41,689 nt of DNA from Pseudomonadota bacterium (GTDB lineage Bacteria; Pseudomonadota; Gammaproteobacteria; Steroidobacterales; Steroidobacteraceae). The DNA lies in NCBI GenBank assembly GCA_025357635.1, contig JANXOV010000130.1, forward strand, positions 1-41,689, given 5' to 3'. The first letter of the stretch is position 1. Every line of letters starts with the position of its first letter. Shown in pieces: positions 1-9,541 of the stretch. Under the pieces are notes generated by a model. The model saw only the letters and a list, made by a program, of their open reading frames with translations, was not told the origin of the DNA and did not search any database. The position numbers were made by a program, and so were the translations under genes.

Positions 1-1
1 C

Positions 2-217
2 AATTTTTCGGCGTACGTTCCCGATCTGCCTGGCTGCGTGGCGACGGGGAGCACGCCTGCAGAGACGGAGACCGCGCTGAAGATCGCAGGTCGCAAACTT
101 AGGAGAAATACACAAGCGGGCAACATCGCAATTCATTCCAAGCCCGCAGGACCCCATACCGTGGTCAAGGCCGCCGTGACCAGCAGAATCAAACCGCCCA
201 ACGCCAATTCAAACTGA
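2..217 (+). pseudogene. HicB-like antitoxin remnant (5' end outside window)
   Basis: The reading frame open from base 2 begins with NFSAYVPDLPGCVATGST followed by PAETE. This is the core strand-turn-strand signature of HicB-family antitoxins (YSAYVPDLPGCVATG...EE). The similarity ends near base 95, where the family's helix (IREAI.FH..) is replaced by unrelated residues. The frame then runs into the 3' end of copD on the opposite strand and stops at 215-217. I read it as a truncated or decayed hicB copy; a sequencing frameshift could also explain the loss. No HicA toxin is visible. The upstream part lies outside the window. Confidence 0.5.
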
Positions 218-1011
218 ATGGAGCGGGCGAAACTGCGCGCAGCCCGCAGGCCGTGGGTACTCAGCCGCTGCGTCAAACGCAGCTTGTTGATTGCCGCAAC
301 GCCCAGCAGACCTGCCACCAGTGCCAGCTTCGTCAGCAATGCACGGCCATAGGCGCCGTCCAACAGTTCCCCGGCGTCCCCAATCAGAATCCACATCAGT
401 CCACCTCCCGCCGCAACCAATGCCGCGACCACGAAAACGGCCATGCGTCCAAATCGTTCGGCGGTGGCGGCGGCGCGGGCCGTGTCGGGTTGTCGCGCCA
501 TCACCCACAGCGGTGTCAGAGCGCCGAGCCAGAACCCAACGCAGAGAAGGTGCGCGCTCTCTAACATCATCGGTACGACGCTCAAGGCGGCCGCGCGCGG
601 ATGTCCGACCCCGGCAAATGAGGTGGCGGCAGCAATCGCGCCCGCCATCGCAAGCAGACCCGGACGGCGCAATGAGCAAAGAGCGTAGCCGGCGGCCAAC
701 AGCCCCGCGATGCGCACCCCGGTTGCCGGCCCCTCACCCGCCCGAAGGATCATTTGTAGGAAGGGCCGATTGAACATTCCAGCCAGCGCGCCCTGCATGG
801 AACCGGCGAGCACCAAAATCCTCGCGGCACTGCAGAGCACGGCAACACCAACCCACACCCGCAGGATGCGCTGGATCCGCGCAGTGTCAGCAGCCGTGAG
901 CAGATCGTGGCTGTAGCGCAGAAAAAAGACGCCGCCCGCCACGCCGAAGGTTGCGGCATAGGTGAACGCCTTTGCCAGCACCGCCGCCACATCCCACGCT
1001 CCGATGTCCAA
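133..1011 (-). CDS. copD: CopD-family copper resistance membrane protein
   Basis: This 292-residue protein is almost entirely hydrophobic, with about eight predicted membrane helices. It has the usual CopD order: an N-terminal helix with FFLRYSHD, a central ESAHLLCVGFWLGAL segment and a C-terminal LLTKLALVAGLLGVAAINK segment, all typical of the CopD/PcoD domain. In the family, CopD sits in the inner membrane and works with periplasmic CopC in copper handling, probably import into the cytoplasm. The start lies 20 bp after the copC stop, so copC-copD form one minus-strand operon that diverges from the cus-like genes. Its 3' end overlaps the frame of the HicB remnant. The assignment rests on family pattern and on the copC neighbour. 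Confidence 0.88.
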   Translation of the reverse strand: MDIGAWDVAAVLAKAFTYAATFGVAGGVFFLRYSHDLLTAADTARIQRILRVWVGVAVLCSAARILVLAGSMQGALAGMFNRPFLQMILRAGEGPATGVRIAGLLAAGYALCSLRRPGLLAMAGAIAAATSFAGVGHPRAAALSVVPMMLESAHLLCVGFWLGALTPLWVMARQPDTARAAATAERFGRMAVFVVAALVAAGGGLMWILIGDAGELLDGAYGRALLTKLALVAGLLGVAAINKLRLTQRLSTHGLRAARSFARSIQFELALGGLILLVTAALTTVWGPAGLE

Positions 1012-1031
1012 CGCGCAACGCCTGCGGCAGT

Positions 1032-1391
1032 TTACTTTGGGCCCAGAACCGTAAAGGAAACCGAGCCCTTCATCACGTGCCCGTCACTGGGCGACAGGGC
1101 GCTCCATTTCAACTCGTACCTTCCCGGAGCGAGCGGCGGCAGCTTCACGCTGACCTCCGGCGCAGCCTTTGCATTCAGATCCACACGCAGCGGAATGTCT
1201 TTCGCGCCGCCGACGAGCGTCAACATCGCAAGCTGCACGTCCTCATTGAACCGCAGACTCATGACGGGTGGAGAGTCGGTGAGCCGCGCATTGTTCGCTG
1301 GAATGGAGCTGCGCAACTTCGCGTGCGCGATCGCATCGCCGCAAACCGCCAGGAGCGTCAGAAAAAAGGCGAGAGGCAACATTTTCGACAT
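1032..1391 (-). CDS. copC: CopC periplasmic copper-binding protein
   Basis: This is a 119-residue secreted protein with a signal peptide (residues 1-22) that should be cut before His23. That leaves the N-terminal histidine used by CopC proteins as a copper 'histidine brace'. The HAKL start of the mature chain, the SLRFNE motif and the SPSDGH motif (Asp103 and His105) match the Cu(II) site of the family. It lacks the Met-rich Cu(I) loop seen in the Pseudomonas plasmid CopC, so it is probably a Cu(II)-only type. It lies upstream of copD in the same operon. The start is preceded by an AGGAGAC ribosome site. Length and domain are normal for the short CopC class. Confidence 0.92.
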   Translation of the reverse strand: MSKMLPLAFFLTLLAVCGDAIAHAKLRSSIPANNARLTDSPPVMSLRFNEDVQLAMLTLVGGAKDIPLRVDLNAKAAPEVSVKLPPLAPGRYELKWSALSPSDGHVMKGSVSFTVLGPK

Positions 1392-1548
1392 GACAGTCTC
1401 CTGGTGTATTGGGTGGCTCGTACCTCAGGCGCCGGCCGGAAAGGCAAATTGAGCAGTGCGTTGCAATAGTTAGGCGATAGCCCCGGTATACTTTCACTGA
1501 AATGCATGATTTCATAGCTCCTTCGCCGAAAATCTTGAGTCAATTCTG

Positions 1549-1950
1549 ATGTTGCGACGTTTTCTCGGCTTGGCGATTCTGCTGACAGCCCTGCCCCTGG
1601 CCGGGGTGCCGGCGCTCGCCTGCGCCGCACAAACGCCGACGCACAACTGCTGCCCCGAGGAGCCGCTGGCGCCTTGCGGTGATGACGGGTCAAGCGCGGC
1701 AGTCGGATATGCACTGCAGGCGCATTGCGCGCAAGCCGTATCGGCGCCATTGTCGCTGGCGGTCGCCGAGTCCCCCAAGGACATTGAAAAGCAACCGAAT
1801 CAGCCGGACCCCTCGCCGCTCGCAACGTCATTCGCGGGGTCCTTTGCATCACAGCTCGGTACCCTGCGGCCCCGCAGCGGATATCACACCCGGTCTTCTT
1901 TTGCCTCCCCCGCGCCGCTCTATCTGAGCACCGGACGCCTGCGCCTCTAG
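1549..1950 (+). CDS. small secreted Cys/His-containing protein of the metal-efflux operon, unknown function
   Basis: This is a 133-residue protein with a clear signal peptide (MLRRFLGLAILLTALPL..). The mature part starts near ACAAQTPTHNCCPEE and has several Cys and one or two His that could bind a metal. It ends in a conserved-looking LYLSTGRLRL tail. Short secreted proteins with a tail of this kind are often the first gene of CusCBA/CzcCBA-type clusters, but I do not know a defined function. It is divergent from copC and 181 bp upstream of the CusC-like gene. The Shine-Dalgarno signal before the ATG is weak. A periplasmic metal-binding or metal-sensing role is an inference from composition and position. 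Confidence 0.6.
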   Translation: MLRRFLGLAILLTALPLAGVPALACAAQTPTHNCCPEEPLAPCGDDGSSAAVGYALQAHCAQAVSAPLSLAVAESPKDIEKQPNQPDPSPLATSFAGSFASQLGTLRPRSGYHTRSSFASPAPLYLSTGRLRL

Positions 1951-1964
1951 GTCTTCAGCGGCCG

Positions 1965-1984
1965 TCGGGACGTCCGCGTCCCGA
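1965..1984 (+). terminator. hairpin between small secreted gene and cusC-like gene
   Basis: TCGGGACG and CGTCCCGA form a perfect 8-bp stem around a TCCG loop, 15 bp after the stop codon of the small secreted protein. No T-tract follows. It could be a partial terminator or attenuator, or a processing hairpin that sets relative expression of the downstream efflux genes. Confidence 0.4.
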
Positions 1985-2131
1985 ACCCAGTCCCGTATCA
2001 GTCTTTGGTCATGCGCCTCGTGCGCGTGCCTTGATCGATACGCACTTATTCCAATCCCCGCCGTGATTTACCGTTGTCAATGTTCGCGGTCGCGGGAGTT
2101 CAGGCGAACAGCCGGTTAAGGATACGTTGCG

Positions 2132-3394
2132 ATGCGAAGATTTCATGAAGCTCGAATGTTGACGGCGAGCTGCGCAATTGCATGCTGCGCCTCGGCAATG
2201 GCGGATAACGCGCCCCTCACGCTGACCGCGGCCGTGGAATTGGCCGCGTCGCACTCACCCGCGCTCCTCGCGCGACAAGCCGCGGTGCAGGCCGCGGATG
2301 CCCTCGTCGTTTCCGCCGGGCAGTTGCCCGATCCGGAACTCATCGTCGGACTCGAGGATGTTCCCGTCACGGGCGATCTCGCCCTGTCACTGTCGCGCGA
2401 TGAATTCACCGGTCGCAAGATCGGCGTCATGCAGAGTTTTCCAAGAAAGCTGAAGCGGGACTTGCGGCGGCAGCGCGCCGGCAACGACGTGCAACTGACG
2501 CAGGCACAACACGAGGACGACAGTCTGCTCATCAGACGCGAGGCCGCACTGAGCTGGATTTCGGCGTACGTCGCCGAACAGCGCGTGCGTCGCTTGCAAG
2601 CGCTGGAACCGCTCTTGCTGCTGCAAACTCGCATTGCCGATGCCGGTGTCTCCAGCGGCCGGTTGACCGCCGCAGAGTCGCTCGCTGCACAATCGGCGCT
2701 CATCGAGTTCCGCGACCGGGTCCAGGTTGCTGAGCAGGCCGCGCGACGCGCGCGTCTCGACCTGCGGCGCTGGCTGGCGCAGGATGCCGATCGCGCCTTG
2801 GCCGAGGCACCTGGATTTGACCAATTGCCGGTCCCGACGGATCAGCTGCTCAGCGGGATTCATGAACACGCCTCATTGCGCACCTACGATGCGCGACTGG
2901 AGGCCGCCAGGACGGACATCGCACTTGCCCAGGCCGAAAAGCGCCCCGACTGGAGCGTCGAACTGGACTATGCCAATCGCGCTGCGCCTTTCTCTGACAT
3001 GGTCACCCTGGAGTTTCGCATCGGCCTTCCGTTGTTCTCCGGTCGGCGGCAGGATCCGGTGATCGCCGCAAAGCGCGCGCAGCTGCATCAGGTTGAAGCC
3101 GAACGCGAATCGATTCTACAAATGCATGCCGCGGAAATCGCGCAGGAAATCGCCGACTGGGAGGCGCTGAAGTTGCGCGTCAAGACCTACGAGTCGCAAC
3201 TCGTCCCACTCTCGCAGGCCAGAACGCGAGTTGCGCGCGCCGCATTTGAATCATCCATGAGTTCCATCAAGCCGGTAGTCGAGGCAAGCGCCCAGGAGAT
3301 CGAGACGCAAATGCAGGCACTGGAACTGCGCGGACAGCTCGGGCGCGCCTGGGCCTTTCTGAATTATTTGCAGAATCAGGGAGTCACCCCATGA
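2132..3394 (+). CDS. cusC: CusC/CzcC-like outer-membrane efflux protein (TolC family)
   Basis: This 420-residue protein has an N-terminal signal sequence ending near ASAMADNAPLTL. It carries two outer-membrane-efflux repeats rich in long amphipathic helices (LTAAVELAASHSPALLARQAA... and the second repeat from about residue 240). It forms the outer-membrane exit duct for the periplasmic adaptor and RND pump encoded next. Its length and the LPDPELIVGLEDVP segment are closer to CzcC-type heavy-metal proteins than to TolC itself. An AAGGA site lies about 9 bp before the ATG. The stop codon overlaps the start of cusB by 4 bp, indicating translational coupling. The symbol is given by operon context; czcC-like would be equally fair. 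Confidence 0.85.
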   Translation: MRRFHEARMLTASCAIACCASAMADNAPLTLTAAVELAASHSPALLARQAAVQAADALVVSAGQLPDPELIVGLEDVPVTGDLALSLSRDEFTGRKIGVMQSFPRKLKRDLRRQRAGNDVQLTQAQHEDDSLLIRREAALSWISAYVAEQRVRRLQALEPLLLLQTRIADAGVSSGRLTAAESLAAQSALIEFRDRVQVAEQAARRARLDLRRWLAQDADRALAEAPGFDQLPVPTDQLLSGIHEHASLRTYDARLEAARTDIALAQAEKRPDWSVELDYANRAAPFSDMVTLEFRIGLPLFSGRRQDPVIAAKRAQLHQVEAERESILQMHAAEIAQEIADWEALKLRVKTYESQLVPLSQARTRVARAAFESSMSSIKPVVEASAQEIETQMQALELRGQLGRAWAFLNYLQNQGVTP

Positions 3395-4656
3395 AGTATT
3401 CAGGTGTGCTTGCACGATCGATCATCGGGCTCGTCGTGGGCGTGGCAATCGGGTGGTGGTGGGCGCACCAGTCACGCGCCCCTTCCTCACCGTCTGCGTC
3501 AAATCAGGCGATGAGCATTCAGTCGAACGCAGAGCGCAAAGTTCTTTACTGGCATGACCCGATGGCACCCGGGCAGAGATTCGACAAGCCCGGCAAGTCG
3601 CCCTACATGGATATGCAGTTGGAGCCGGTCTATGCCGACGAAGTCGACACGGCCGGAGGTGCAAAGGTCTCCGGAGACATGGTCCAGAATTTAGGCATAC
3701 GCGTCGGAAAGGCCAGGAAGGCGCTGACTCAACAGCGCCTTACCGCCGTCGGATCGGTCGGTTTCGACGAACATCTGGTCCAGATCGTTCAGGCGCGGGT
3801 GGCCGGCTACGTCACGCGGCTTCACATCAAGGCACCGTTGGATCGAGTCAAACAGGCAGAACCGCTCGCCGACATCACCTCACCGGAATGGCTGCAGGCT
3901 CAACAGGAGTACGCCGCCCTGCTCGATGACAAGAATGACTATGTCTTGGCCGTCAAGGATGCTGCGCGTCGCCGGTTGCTGATTCTGGGAATACCTGAAT
4001 CGGCGGTTCGGGAACTGGAGCGAACGCGAGTGGTGCGGCAGACGGTGACCCTGACGGCGCCGATTGACGGGGTGGTGACGGAGCTGGGTGTCCGCGAAGG
4101 CGCCACATTCGCACCGGGCACGGCGCTGTTTCGGATCAACGGACTTCGAACGGTGTGGATCAACGCAGCAATCCCCGAGGCGCAGCGGCACATGATCCTG
4201 CTTTCATCGAGCGTGACCGCGCGAGCAACGGGTTGGCCCGGCGTCACGTTCAACGGTCGGCTCGAGGCATTGTTACCCGGCGTGGATCCGGTTTCCCGCA
4301 CCCTGACGCTGCGCGCCGTCGTGAGCAATGCCGACGGCAGACTCTCGCCCGGTATGTTCGTCACGCTCGATCTGTCTCAGCCTTCCAGGGAGCCTGAACT
4401 TCTCGTGCCGAGCGAAGCGGTCATCGTGACCGGCCAGCGGACCGTCGTCATCGTGGCGCGCGATGCCGGAACATTCAGCGTGGCGAATGTCACCACCGGC
4501 GGCGAGGCTGACGGAATGACCGTGATCCAGTCGGGGCTTGAGGAGGGTCAGTCAGTCGTCCTGTCCGGTCAATTTCTGATCGACTCCGAAGCGAGCCTCA
4601 CGCAGACCGTCAACCGGCTCGACGCCACGCCCGCCGGCGCAGAGGCCCGACCATGA
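3391..4656 (+). CDS. cusB: CusB-like periplasmic adaptor of Cu/Ag RND efflux
   Basis: This is a 421-residue membrane-fusion protein with one N-terminal membrane anchor (residues 8-25). A heavy-metal-binding domain follows at about residues 50-82: YWHDPMAPG and [12 protein letters not shown]. Met58, Met73 and Met75 correspond by context to the three methionines that bind Cu(I)/Ag(I) in E. coli CusB. The lipoyl/barrel-sandwich, coiled-coil and beta-barrel segments of HlyD-type adaptors follow. It links the inner-membrane pump to the outer-membrane duct and passes metal to the pump. Both ends overlap neighbours by 4 bp, so cusC-cusB-cusA should be one transcript. No separate cusF gene is seen. 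Confidence 0.9.
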   Translation: MKYSGVLARSIIGLVVGVAIGWWWAHQSRAPSSPSASNQAMSIQSNAERKVLYWHDPMAPGQRFDKPGKSPYMDMQLEPVYADEVDTAGGAKVSGDMVQNLGIRVGKARKALTQQRLTAVGSVGFDEHLVQIVQARVAGYVTRLHIKAPLDRVKQAEPLADITSPEWLQAQQEYAALLDDKNDYVLAVKDAARRRLLILGIPESAVRELERTRVVRQTVTLTAPIDGVVTELGVREGATFAPGTALFRINGLRTVWINAAIPEAQRHMILLSSSVTARATGWPGVTFNGRLEALLPGVDPVSRTLTLRAVVSNADGRLSPGMFVTLDLSQPSREPELLVPSEAVIVTGQRTVVIVARDAGTFSVANVTTGGEADGMTVIQSGLEEGQSVVLSGQFLIDSEASLTQTVNRLDATPAGAEARP

Positions 4657-7600
4657 TCGCGGCGCTGATCCGCTGGTCCATCGGCAACCGATTCTTGGTT
4701 TTGCTCGCCGCCATGGCGCTCCTGGCGTGGGGCATCTGGTCGCTGAATCGTGTACCTCTCGACGCACTGCCCGATTTGTCCGACGTACAGGTGATCATTC
4801 GCACCACCTACCCCGGGCAGGCTCCTCGCATCGTCGAGAATCAGATCACCTATCCGCTCACCACCACCATGCTGTCGGTGCCGGGCGCGAAAACCGTGCG
4901 GGGCTATTCGTTTTTCGGTGACTCGTTCGTCTATGTGCTGTTTGAAGATGGCACCGACCCATACTGGGCGAGGTCGCGCGTACTGGAATACCTGAATCAA
5001 GTTCAGTCGCGTTTACCACCGGGGGCAAAAGCCTCCTTGGGTCCAGATGCCACCGGCGTGGGCTGGATCTACGAGTACGCGCTCATCGACCGTTCAAAAC
5101 GCCACGATCTGTCGCAATTGCGTTCATTGCAGGATTGGTTCTTGAAATATGAACTCAAGACAATCCCCAATGTCGCCGAAGTGGCCTCCGTCGGCGGTTT
5201 GGTCAAACAGTATCAGGTCGTTCTCGACCCCGACCGACTGCGCGCCTATCGCATCACGCAGAAACAGGTCGTCGAGGCCATTCGCGCGTCGAACCAGGAA
5301 GCCGGCGGCTCGGTGCTCGAATTGGCCGAGGCCGAGTATGTGGTGCACGCGACCGGCTATCTGCGCAGCCTTGAGGATTTTCACCATGTGCTGATCCGCG
5401 CAGACTCCAATGGTGTGCCGGTCATGCTGGATGATGTCGCCCATCTGCAGCTCGGCCCGGAGAATCGGCGTGGCATCGCTGAACTCGATGGCAACGGCGA
5501 AGTGACCGGCGGCATCGTCGTGATGCGTTCGGGGAAAAATGCACTGCAAACGATCGCCGCAGTCAAAGCCAAACTCGCGACCTTGAAGCAAAGCCTGCCT
5601 GAAGGCGTGGAGATCATCCCAACGTATGACCGTTCACAGCTCATCAACCGCGCAGTCGACAACCTCACGCGCAAACTGATCGAAGAGTTCATCGTCGTCG
5701 CGTTGGTGTGCCTGGTGTTCTTGTTTCACTTGCGCTCGGCTCTCGTGGCAGTGGTGGCGCTCCCGCTGGGAATTCTTGCGGCATTCATCGTGATGCGGTA
5801 TCAGGGAATCAACGCCAATATCATGTCGCTCGGCGGCATCGCGATTGCAATCGGCGCAATGGTCGATGCGTCGGTGGTCATGATCGAAAACGCCCACAAA
5901 CATCTGGAAACCTGGCAGACCGGGCACCCGTCAGAGAACCTGAGCACGCCCGAGCGCTGGAAGCTGATCGCCGAGGCCAGCGCTCAGGTTGGCCCGGCGC
6001 TGTTCTTCAGCTTGATCATCATCGCGCTGTCGTTCGTGCCCGTGTTCGCGCTCGAGGCCCAGGAGGGCCGCCTCTTCTCGCCGCTTGCCTTTACCAAGAC
6101 GTATGCCATGGCCGCGGCTGCCGGCCTCTCGGTCACCTTGGTTCCGGTCCTGATGGGCCTGTTTATCCGCGGCGATATTCCGCGAGAAGATGCGAACCCC
6201 CTGAATCGCTGTCTGACGCGCATTTACCGCCCCGCCCTGGATGCCGTCCTTGCCCGGCCGTACATCACGATCGCATTTTCGCTCCTGCTGCTCGCAGCGA
6301 CCGCCTATCCGATGCTTCGGCTGGGCGCTGAGTTCATGCCGCCGCTGGATGAAGGGGACCTGCTGTTCATGCCCTCGACACTTCCGGGAATATCGGCGGG
6401 AAAAGCCTCGCAGTTGCTGCAGCAAAGCGATCGCCTGTTGATGAGCGTCCCGGAGGTGGAACGCGTTTTTGGGAAAATGGGCCGGGCTGAAACGGCCACC
6501 GATCCGGCGCCGCTCGAGATGGCGGAAACGACCATCCAATTCAAACCGCCCGAGCAATGGCGCAAAGGCATGACGACGGACAAGTTGATCGATGAATTGG
6601 ACCGCACCGTCAAGATTCCGGGACTTGCGAACATCTTCGTGCCGCCGATCCGCAACCGCATCGATATGCTCGCAACCGGCATCAAGAGCCCTGTGGGCAT
6701 CAAAGTCGCCGGCTCTGATCCGATCAACATCGATCGGATTGCCAAGCAGATCGAGCATGCGGTCAAGGACGTGCCCGGCGTGACCTCCGCATTGGCTGAA
6801 CGGCTGTCCGGCGGCCGGTACGTTGAAATCGAGATCGATCGCCCCGCCGCGTCACGCTATGGAATGAGCATTGCCGACATTCAAAGCATCATCACCGCGG
6901 CCATCGGCGGAGAGAATATCGGCGAGACCGTCGAGGGTCTGCAGCGCTTCCCGATCAGCGTTCGTTACCCGCGTGAAATGCGCGACTCCGTTGAAAAGCT
7001 GCGGCAGTTGCCCATCGTTACCGAGGCAGGCGCTCAAATCACGCTAGGGACGGTTTCCAGCATCAGCATCACCGATGGCCCGCCCATGCTCAAGAGCGAA
7101 AACGCCCGTCTTTCCGGGTGGATCTACGTGGATATTCGCGGACGCGATCTGCAATCGACCGTTCGCGATATGCAACAGGCCGTCGCACGATCCGTCATGC
7201 TGCCCACGGGATACTCGGTGATCTGGTCGGGACAATTCGAGTATCTGGAACGCGCAAAAGCGCGGCTCCTGGTGGTTGTTCCCTTCACCTTGCTGATCAT
7301 TTTCGTCCTGCTGTACCTGACGCTTCGGCGCATCGATGAGGCGCTGTTGATCATGGCGACGCTGCCGTTCGCATTGATCGGCGGCATCTGGATCACCTAT
7401 CTGCTCGGCCACGCCATATCGGTCGCCACCATGGTAGGATTTATTGCGCTTGCCGGGGTGGCCGCTGAGTTCGGCGTGATCATGCTGATCTACCTCAAAC
7501 ATGCGTGGGAGCCAAGATTGGCGGCCGGTCAAGCGCCGGGCAACGCGGCCCTGTTGGAATCAATTCGCGAAGGAGCGGCGCTACGGGTTCGACCCAAGGC

Positions 7601-7778
7601 GATGACCGTAAGCGTCATCATCGCCGGTCTGATTCCCATCTTGTGGAGTACCGGAACCGGGTCCGAAGTGATGCAACGAATTGCGGCACCGATGGTGGGC
7701 GGGATGGTCACGGCACCCCTGTTGTCCATGCTGGTCATACCCGTCGCGTATTGGTTGCTGCGGCGGCAACCGACGTGA
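4653..7778 (+). CDS. cusA: CusA-like Cu(I)/Ag(I) RND efflux pump
   Basis: This is a 1041-residue heavy-metal RND transporter with 12 predicted membrane helices and two large periplasmic loops. The TM4 motif [19 protein letters not shown] is that of HME-type pumps. Met573 ([10 protein letters not shown]), Met623 (LEMAETT) and Met672 (RIDMLATG) occupy exactly the residue numbers of the three-methionine copper site of E. coli CusA. That argues for monovalent Cu/Ag rather than Co/Zn/Cd. It is driven by the proton gradient in the inner membrane. The gene overlaps cusB by 4 bp and its TGA overlaps the GTG of the pduL gene that follows. No regulator (CusRS or CueR) is encoded in the window. Confidence 0.95.
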   Translation: MIAALIRWSIGNRFLVLLAAMALLAWGIWSLNRVPLDALPDLSDVQVIIRTTYPGQAPRIVENQITYPLTTTMLSVPGAKTVRGYSFFGDSFVYVLFEDGTDPYWARSRVLEYLNQVQSRLPPGAKASLGPDATGVGWIYEYALIDRSKRHDLSQLRSLQDWFLKYELKTIPNVAEVASVGGLVKQYQVVLDPDRLRAYRITQKQVVEAIRASNQEAGGSVLELAEAEYVVHATGYLRSLEDFHHVLIRADSNGVPVMLDDVAHLQLGPENRRGIAELDGNGEVTGGIVVMRSGKNALQTIAAVKAKLATLKQSLPEGVEIIPTYDRSQLINRAVDNLTRKLIEEFIVVALVCLVFLFHLRSALVAVVALPLGILAAFIVMRYQGINANIMSLGGIAIAIGAMVDASVVMIENAHKHLETWQTGHPSENLSTPERWKLIAEASAQVGPALFFSLIIIALSFVPVFALEAQEGRLFSPLAFTKTYAMAAAAGLSVTLVPVLMGLFIRGDIPREDANPLNRCLTRIYRPALDAVLARPYITIAFSLLLLAATAYPMLRLGAEFMPPLDEGDLLFMPSTLPGISAGKASQLLQQSDRLLMSVPEVERVFGKMGRAETATDPAPLEMAETTIQFKPPEQWRKGMTTDKLIDELDRTVKIPGLANIFVPPIRNRIDMLATGIKSPVGIKVAGSDPINIDRIAKQIEHAVKDVPGVTSALAERLSGGRYVEIEIDRPAASRYGMSIADIQSIITAAIGGENIGETVEGLQRFPISVRYPREMRDSVEKLRQLPIVTEAGAQITLGTVSSISITDGPPMLKSENARLSGWIYVDIRGRDLQSTVRDMQQAVARSVMLPTGYSVIWSGQFEYLERAKARLLVVVPFTLLIIFVLLYLTLRRIDEALLIMATLPFALIGGIWITYLLGHAISVATMVGFIALAGVAAEFGVIMLIYLKHAWEPRLAAGQAPGNAALLESIREGAALRVRPKAMTVSVIIAGLIPILWSTGTGSEVMQRIAAPMVGGMVTAPLLSMLVIPVAYWLLRRQPT

Positions 7779-8383
7779 GCACGCTTGCAGACGTCGAGCC
7801 CGCGAGGATCCCGGCGTCGGTTTCGGCGCGTCACGTGCACTTGACGCATGCAAGCGTCGAACACTTGTTCGGTCCCGACCATGCGCTCCTGGTCCGCTGC
7901 GCCGTGGGCCAGCCGGAGCAGTTTGCGACCCAGGAGACGGTGACCCTGATCGGGCCGAAGGGCCGCATAGCGCATGTGCGCATCGTCGGTCCGGAACGAA
8001 AGGAAGATCAGGTGGAAGTGTCGCGGACCGATGCCATCACGCTGGGGGTCAACGCGCCGCTGCGCGAATCAGGCGACATCGACGGCACGCCCGGCATCCT
8101 CATCGAAGGTCCGTACGGCCGCGTCACCCTGGCGCGCGGCGTGATCTGCGCGCTGCGTCACCTGCACATGAGCCCGGCGGATGCCGACGTGCTCGATCTG
8201 AAGGACAAAGACCGCGTCGAGGTGAGCGTGGCCGCCGGTCCGCGGCGCATGACCTTCGCCGATGTGCTGGTGCGTGTATCACCGGCCTTCCGGCTCGAGT
8301 TTCATGTCGACACGGATGAGGCGAACGCGGCGGGGTTGGGCGCGCACGATGAGGTGCTGTTGCAGGCCAGACCCGTGCAATGA
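7775..8383 (+). CDS. pduL: PduL-type phosphate acyltransferase
   Basis: This 202-residue protein carries both halves of the PduL fold: [12 protein letters not shown] near the start and [20 protein letters not shown] in the middle. His20, His22, His129 and His131 match the zinc-binding histidines of PduL, and [13 protein letters not shown] supplies the C-terminal His177. The family interconverts acyl-CoA and acyl-phosphate (propanoyl or acetyl) with CoA and phosphate. The N-terminal microcompartment-targeting peptide of true Pdu shells is absent, and no shell genes are present. The chosen GTG start overlaps the cusA stop by 4 bp (GTGA). In-frame codons further upstream lie inside cusA and would add a non-family N-terminus. 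The reason for placement in a metal operon is unclear. Confidence 0.9.
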   Translation: MSTLADVEPARIPASVSARHVHLTHASVEHLFGPDHALLVRCAVGQPEQFATQETVTLIGPKGRIAHVRIVGPERKEDQVEVSRTDAITLGVNAPLRESGDIDGTPGILIEGPYGRVTLARGVICALRHLHMSPADADVLDLKDKDRVEVSVAAGPRRMTFADVLVRVSPAFRLEFHVDTDEANAAGLGAHDEVLLQARPVQ

Positions 8384-8447
8384 TCTGGCTAACCCGCGCG
8401 CGAGCGGCTTGACGCGTCCCGGGCGAAGGCACATAGTTTTCGGCGGA

Positions 8448-8513
8448 ATGAATCAACCAATCAAATTGCCACTCGTGCAGAACGCCCGGAATCAAACGGC
8501 GGCTAAGAATTGA
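8448..8513 (+). CDS. possible 21-residue leader peptide upstream of aguA
   Basis: A short frame starting ATGAATCAACC encodes 21 residues (MNQPIKLPLV...) and ends in TGA. This stop overlaps the TTG start codon of aguA in the sequence TTGA. Such an overlap would couple aguA translation to the leader. A GGCGG sequence lies directly before the ATG, which is too close for an ideal ribosome site. No homology is recognised. It may be chance; the overlap is the only positive sign. Confidence 0.3.
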   Translation: MNQPIKLPLVQNARNQTAAKN

Positions 8514-9541
8514 TCGAACCGACCTTCAACGCCACCGCCCGCGGACTTCGCATGCCGGGCGAGTTCGAGCCTCATGCGGGCACCTGGATGGCATGGCCGT
8601 CGCGCCCGGAAATCTGGGGCGATGACTTTTCCGAAGTGAAGACCGACTACGCGCGACTGGCGCGCACCATCGCCCGCTTCGAACCGCTCACTATGGCCGC
8701 CCCATCTGCCGCCGCGGCCGAAGCGCGCCGCGTGTGCGGTGAGTCGGTACAGGTCGTCGAAATTCCCATCGATGATTCCTGGGCACGCGATTCGGGGCCG
8801 ACATTTCTCATCGACGATCGCGGCGGAACCACGGCCACCGCGTGGACCTTCAACGCCTGGGGCGGCAAATACCATCCGCATGATCAGGACGCCTTGTTCG
8901 CGCGCCGCGTTGCCGCGTACCTGCAGGTTCCCGTTGCCTCATCGGCCATGGTGCTCGAAGGCGGCGGCATTTTCAGCGACGGTGAAGGCACGCTTGTAAC
9001 GACGGAAACCTGCCTGCTGAACGCGAACCGCAATCCCCACATGAGCAAATCCGACGTAGAGAGCGAACTGAAGCGCATGCTGGGCGTGCACAAGGTCATC
9101 TGGATGCCGGGGGACCCGACCGAACTGGAGACCAACGGCCACATTGACGGATTGATGGCGTTCACGGCGCCGGGCAAGGCGTTGATCGAGGAGATCAGCG
9201 ATCCGGCCGACGAGCGCTTCGAAATTTTGCGCGAGAACCGCCGCGCGCTCGAACTGGCCACCGACGCCAAGGGCCGCCGGCTGCAATTGACCCGCATCGA
9301 AGAAGCCGATGCGAGCATCGCTGTCGGTCCTCGCTATTGCCGTTCTTACGTCAATTTCTACACGGTCAATGGCGCGGTCATCGCGCCGGCCTATGGCATC
9401 GCCGCAGACACCCGCGTCGAGGCCGTGCTGACCCGCGCCTTTCCCGGCCGGCAAGTCATCATGCTCCCCATCGGCAAGATCGCCGTCGGCGGCGGCGGGT
9501 TTCATTGCATCACGCAGCAACAACCCAGGGCCATCGCATGA
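8510..9541 (+). CDS. aguA: agmatine deiminase
   Basis: This 343-residue enzyme is of the peptidyl-arginine-deiminase-like (PAD_porph) family. Visible hallmarks are RMPGEFEPHAGTWMAWP at the N-terminus, DDSWARDSGPTF, EGGGIFSDGEGT, the ETNGHIDG motif with the catalytic His, and GGGGFHCITQQQP with the nucleophilic Cys333. It hydrolyses agmatine to N-carbamoylputrescine and ammonia in the cytoplasm. The TTG start is chosen because it gives the normal family N-terminus; the first ATG (codon 15) would cut into it. The stop overlaps the next gene's ATG by 4 bp. The partner N-carbamoylputrescine amidase (aguB) is not in the window. Confidence 0.93.
   Translation: MIEPTFNATARGLRMPGEFEPHAGTWMAWPSRPEIWGDDFSEVKTDYARLARTIARFEPLTMAAPSAAAAEARRVCGESVQVVEIPIDDSWARDSGPTFLIDDRGGTTATAWTFNAWGGKYHPHDQDALFARRVAAYLQVPVASSAMVLEGGGIFSDGEGTLVTTETCLLNANRNPHMSKSDVESELKRMLGVHKVIWMPGDPTELETNGHIDGLMAFTAPGKALIEEISDPADERFEILRENRRALELATDAKGRRLQLTRIEEADASIAVGPRYCRSYVNFYTVNGAVIAPAYGIAADTRVEAVLTRAFPGRQVIMLPIGKIAVGGGGFHCITQQQPRAIA

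Noticed and set aside
1461-1492. TTGCAA and TATACT spaced 20 bp apart upstream of the small secreted protein, as in MerR/CueR promoters
   Set aside because: The spacer shows no dyad of the CueR type, and no merR-family gene is present; not enough to call a copper-sensor promoter.
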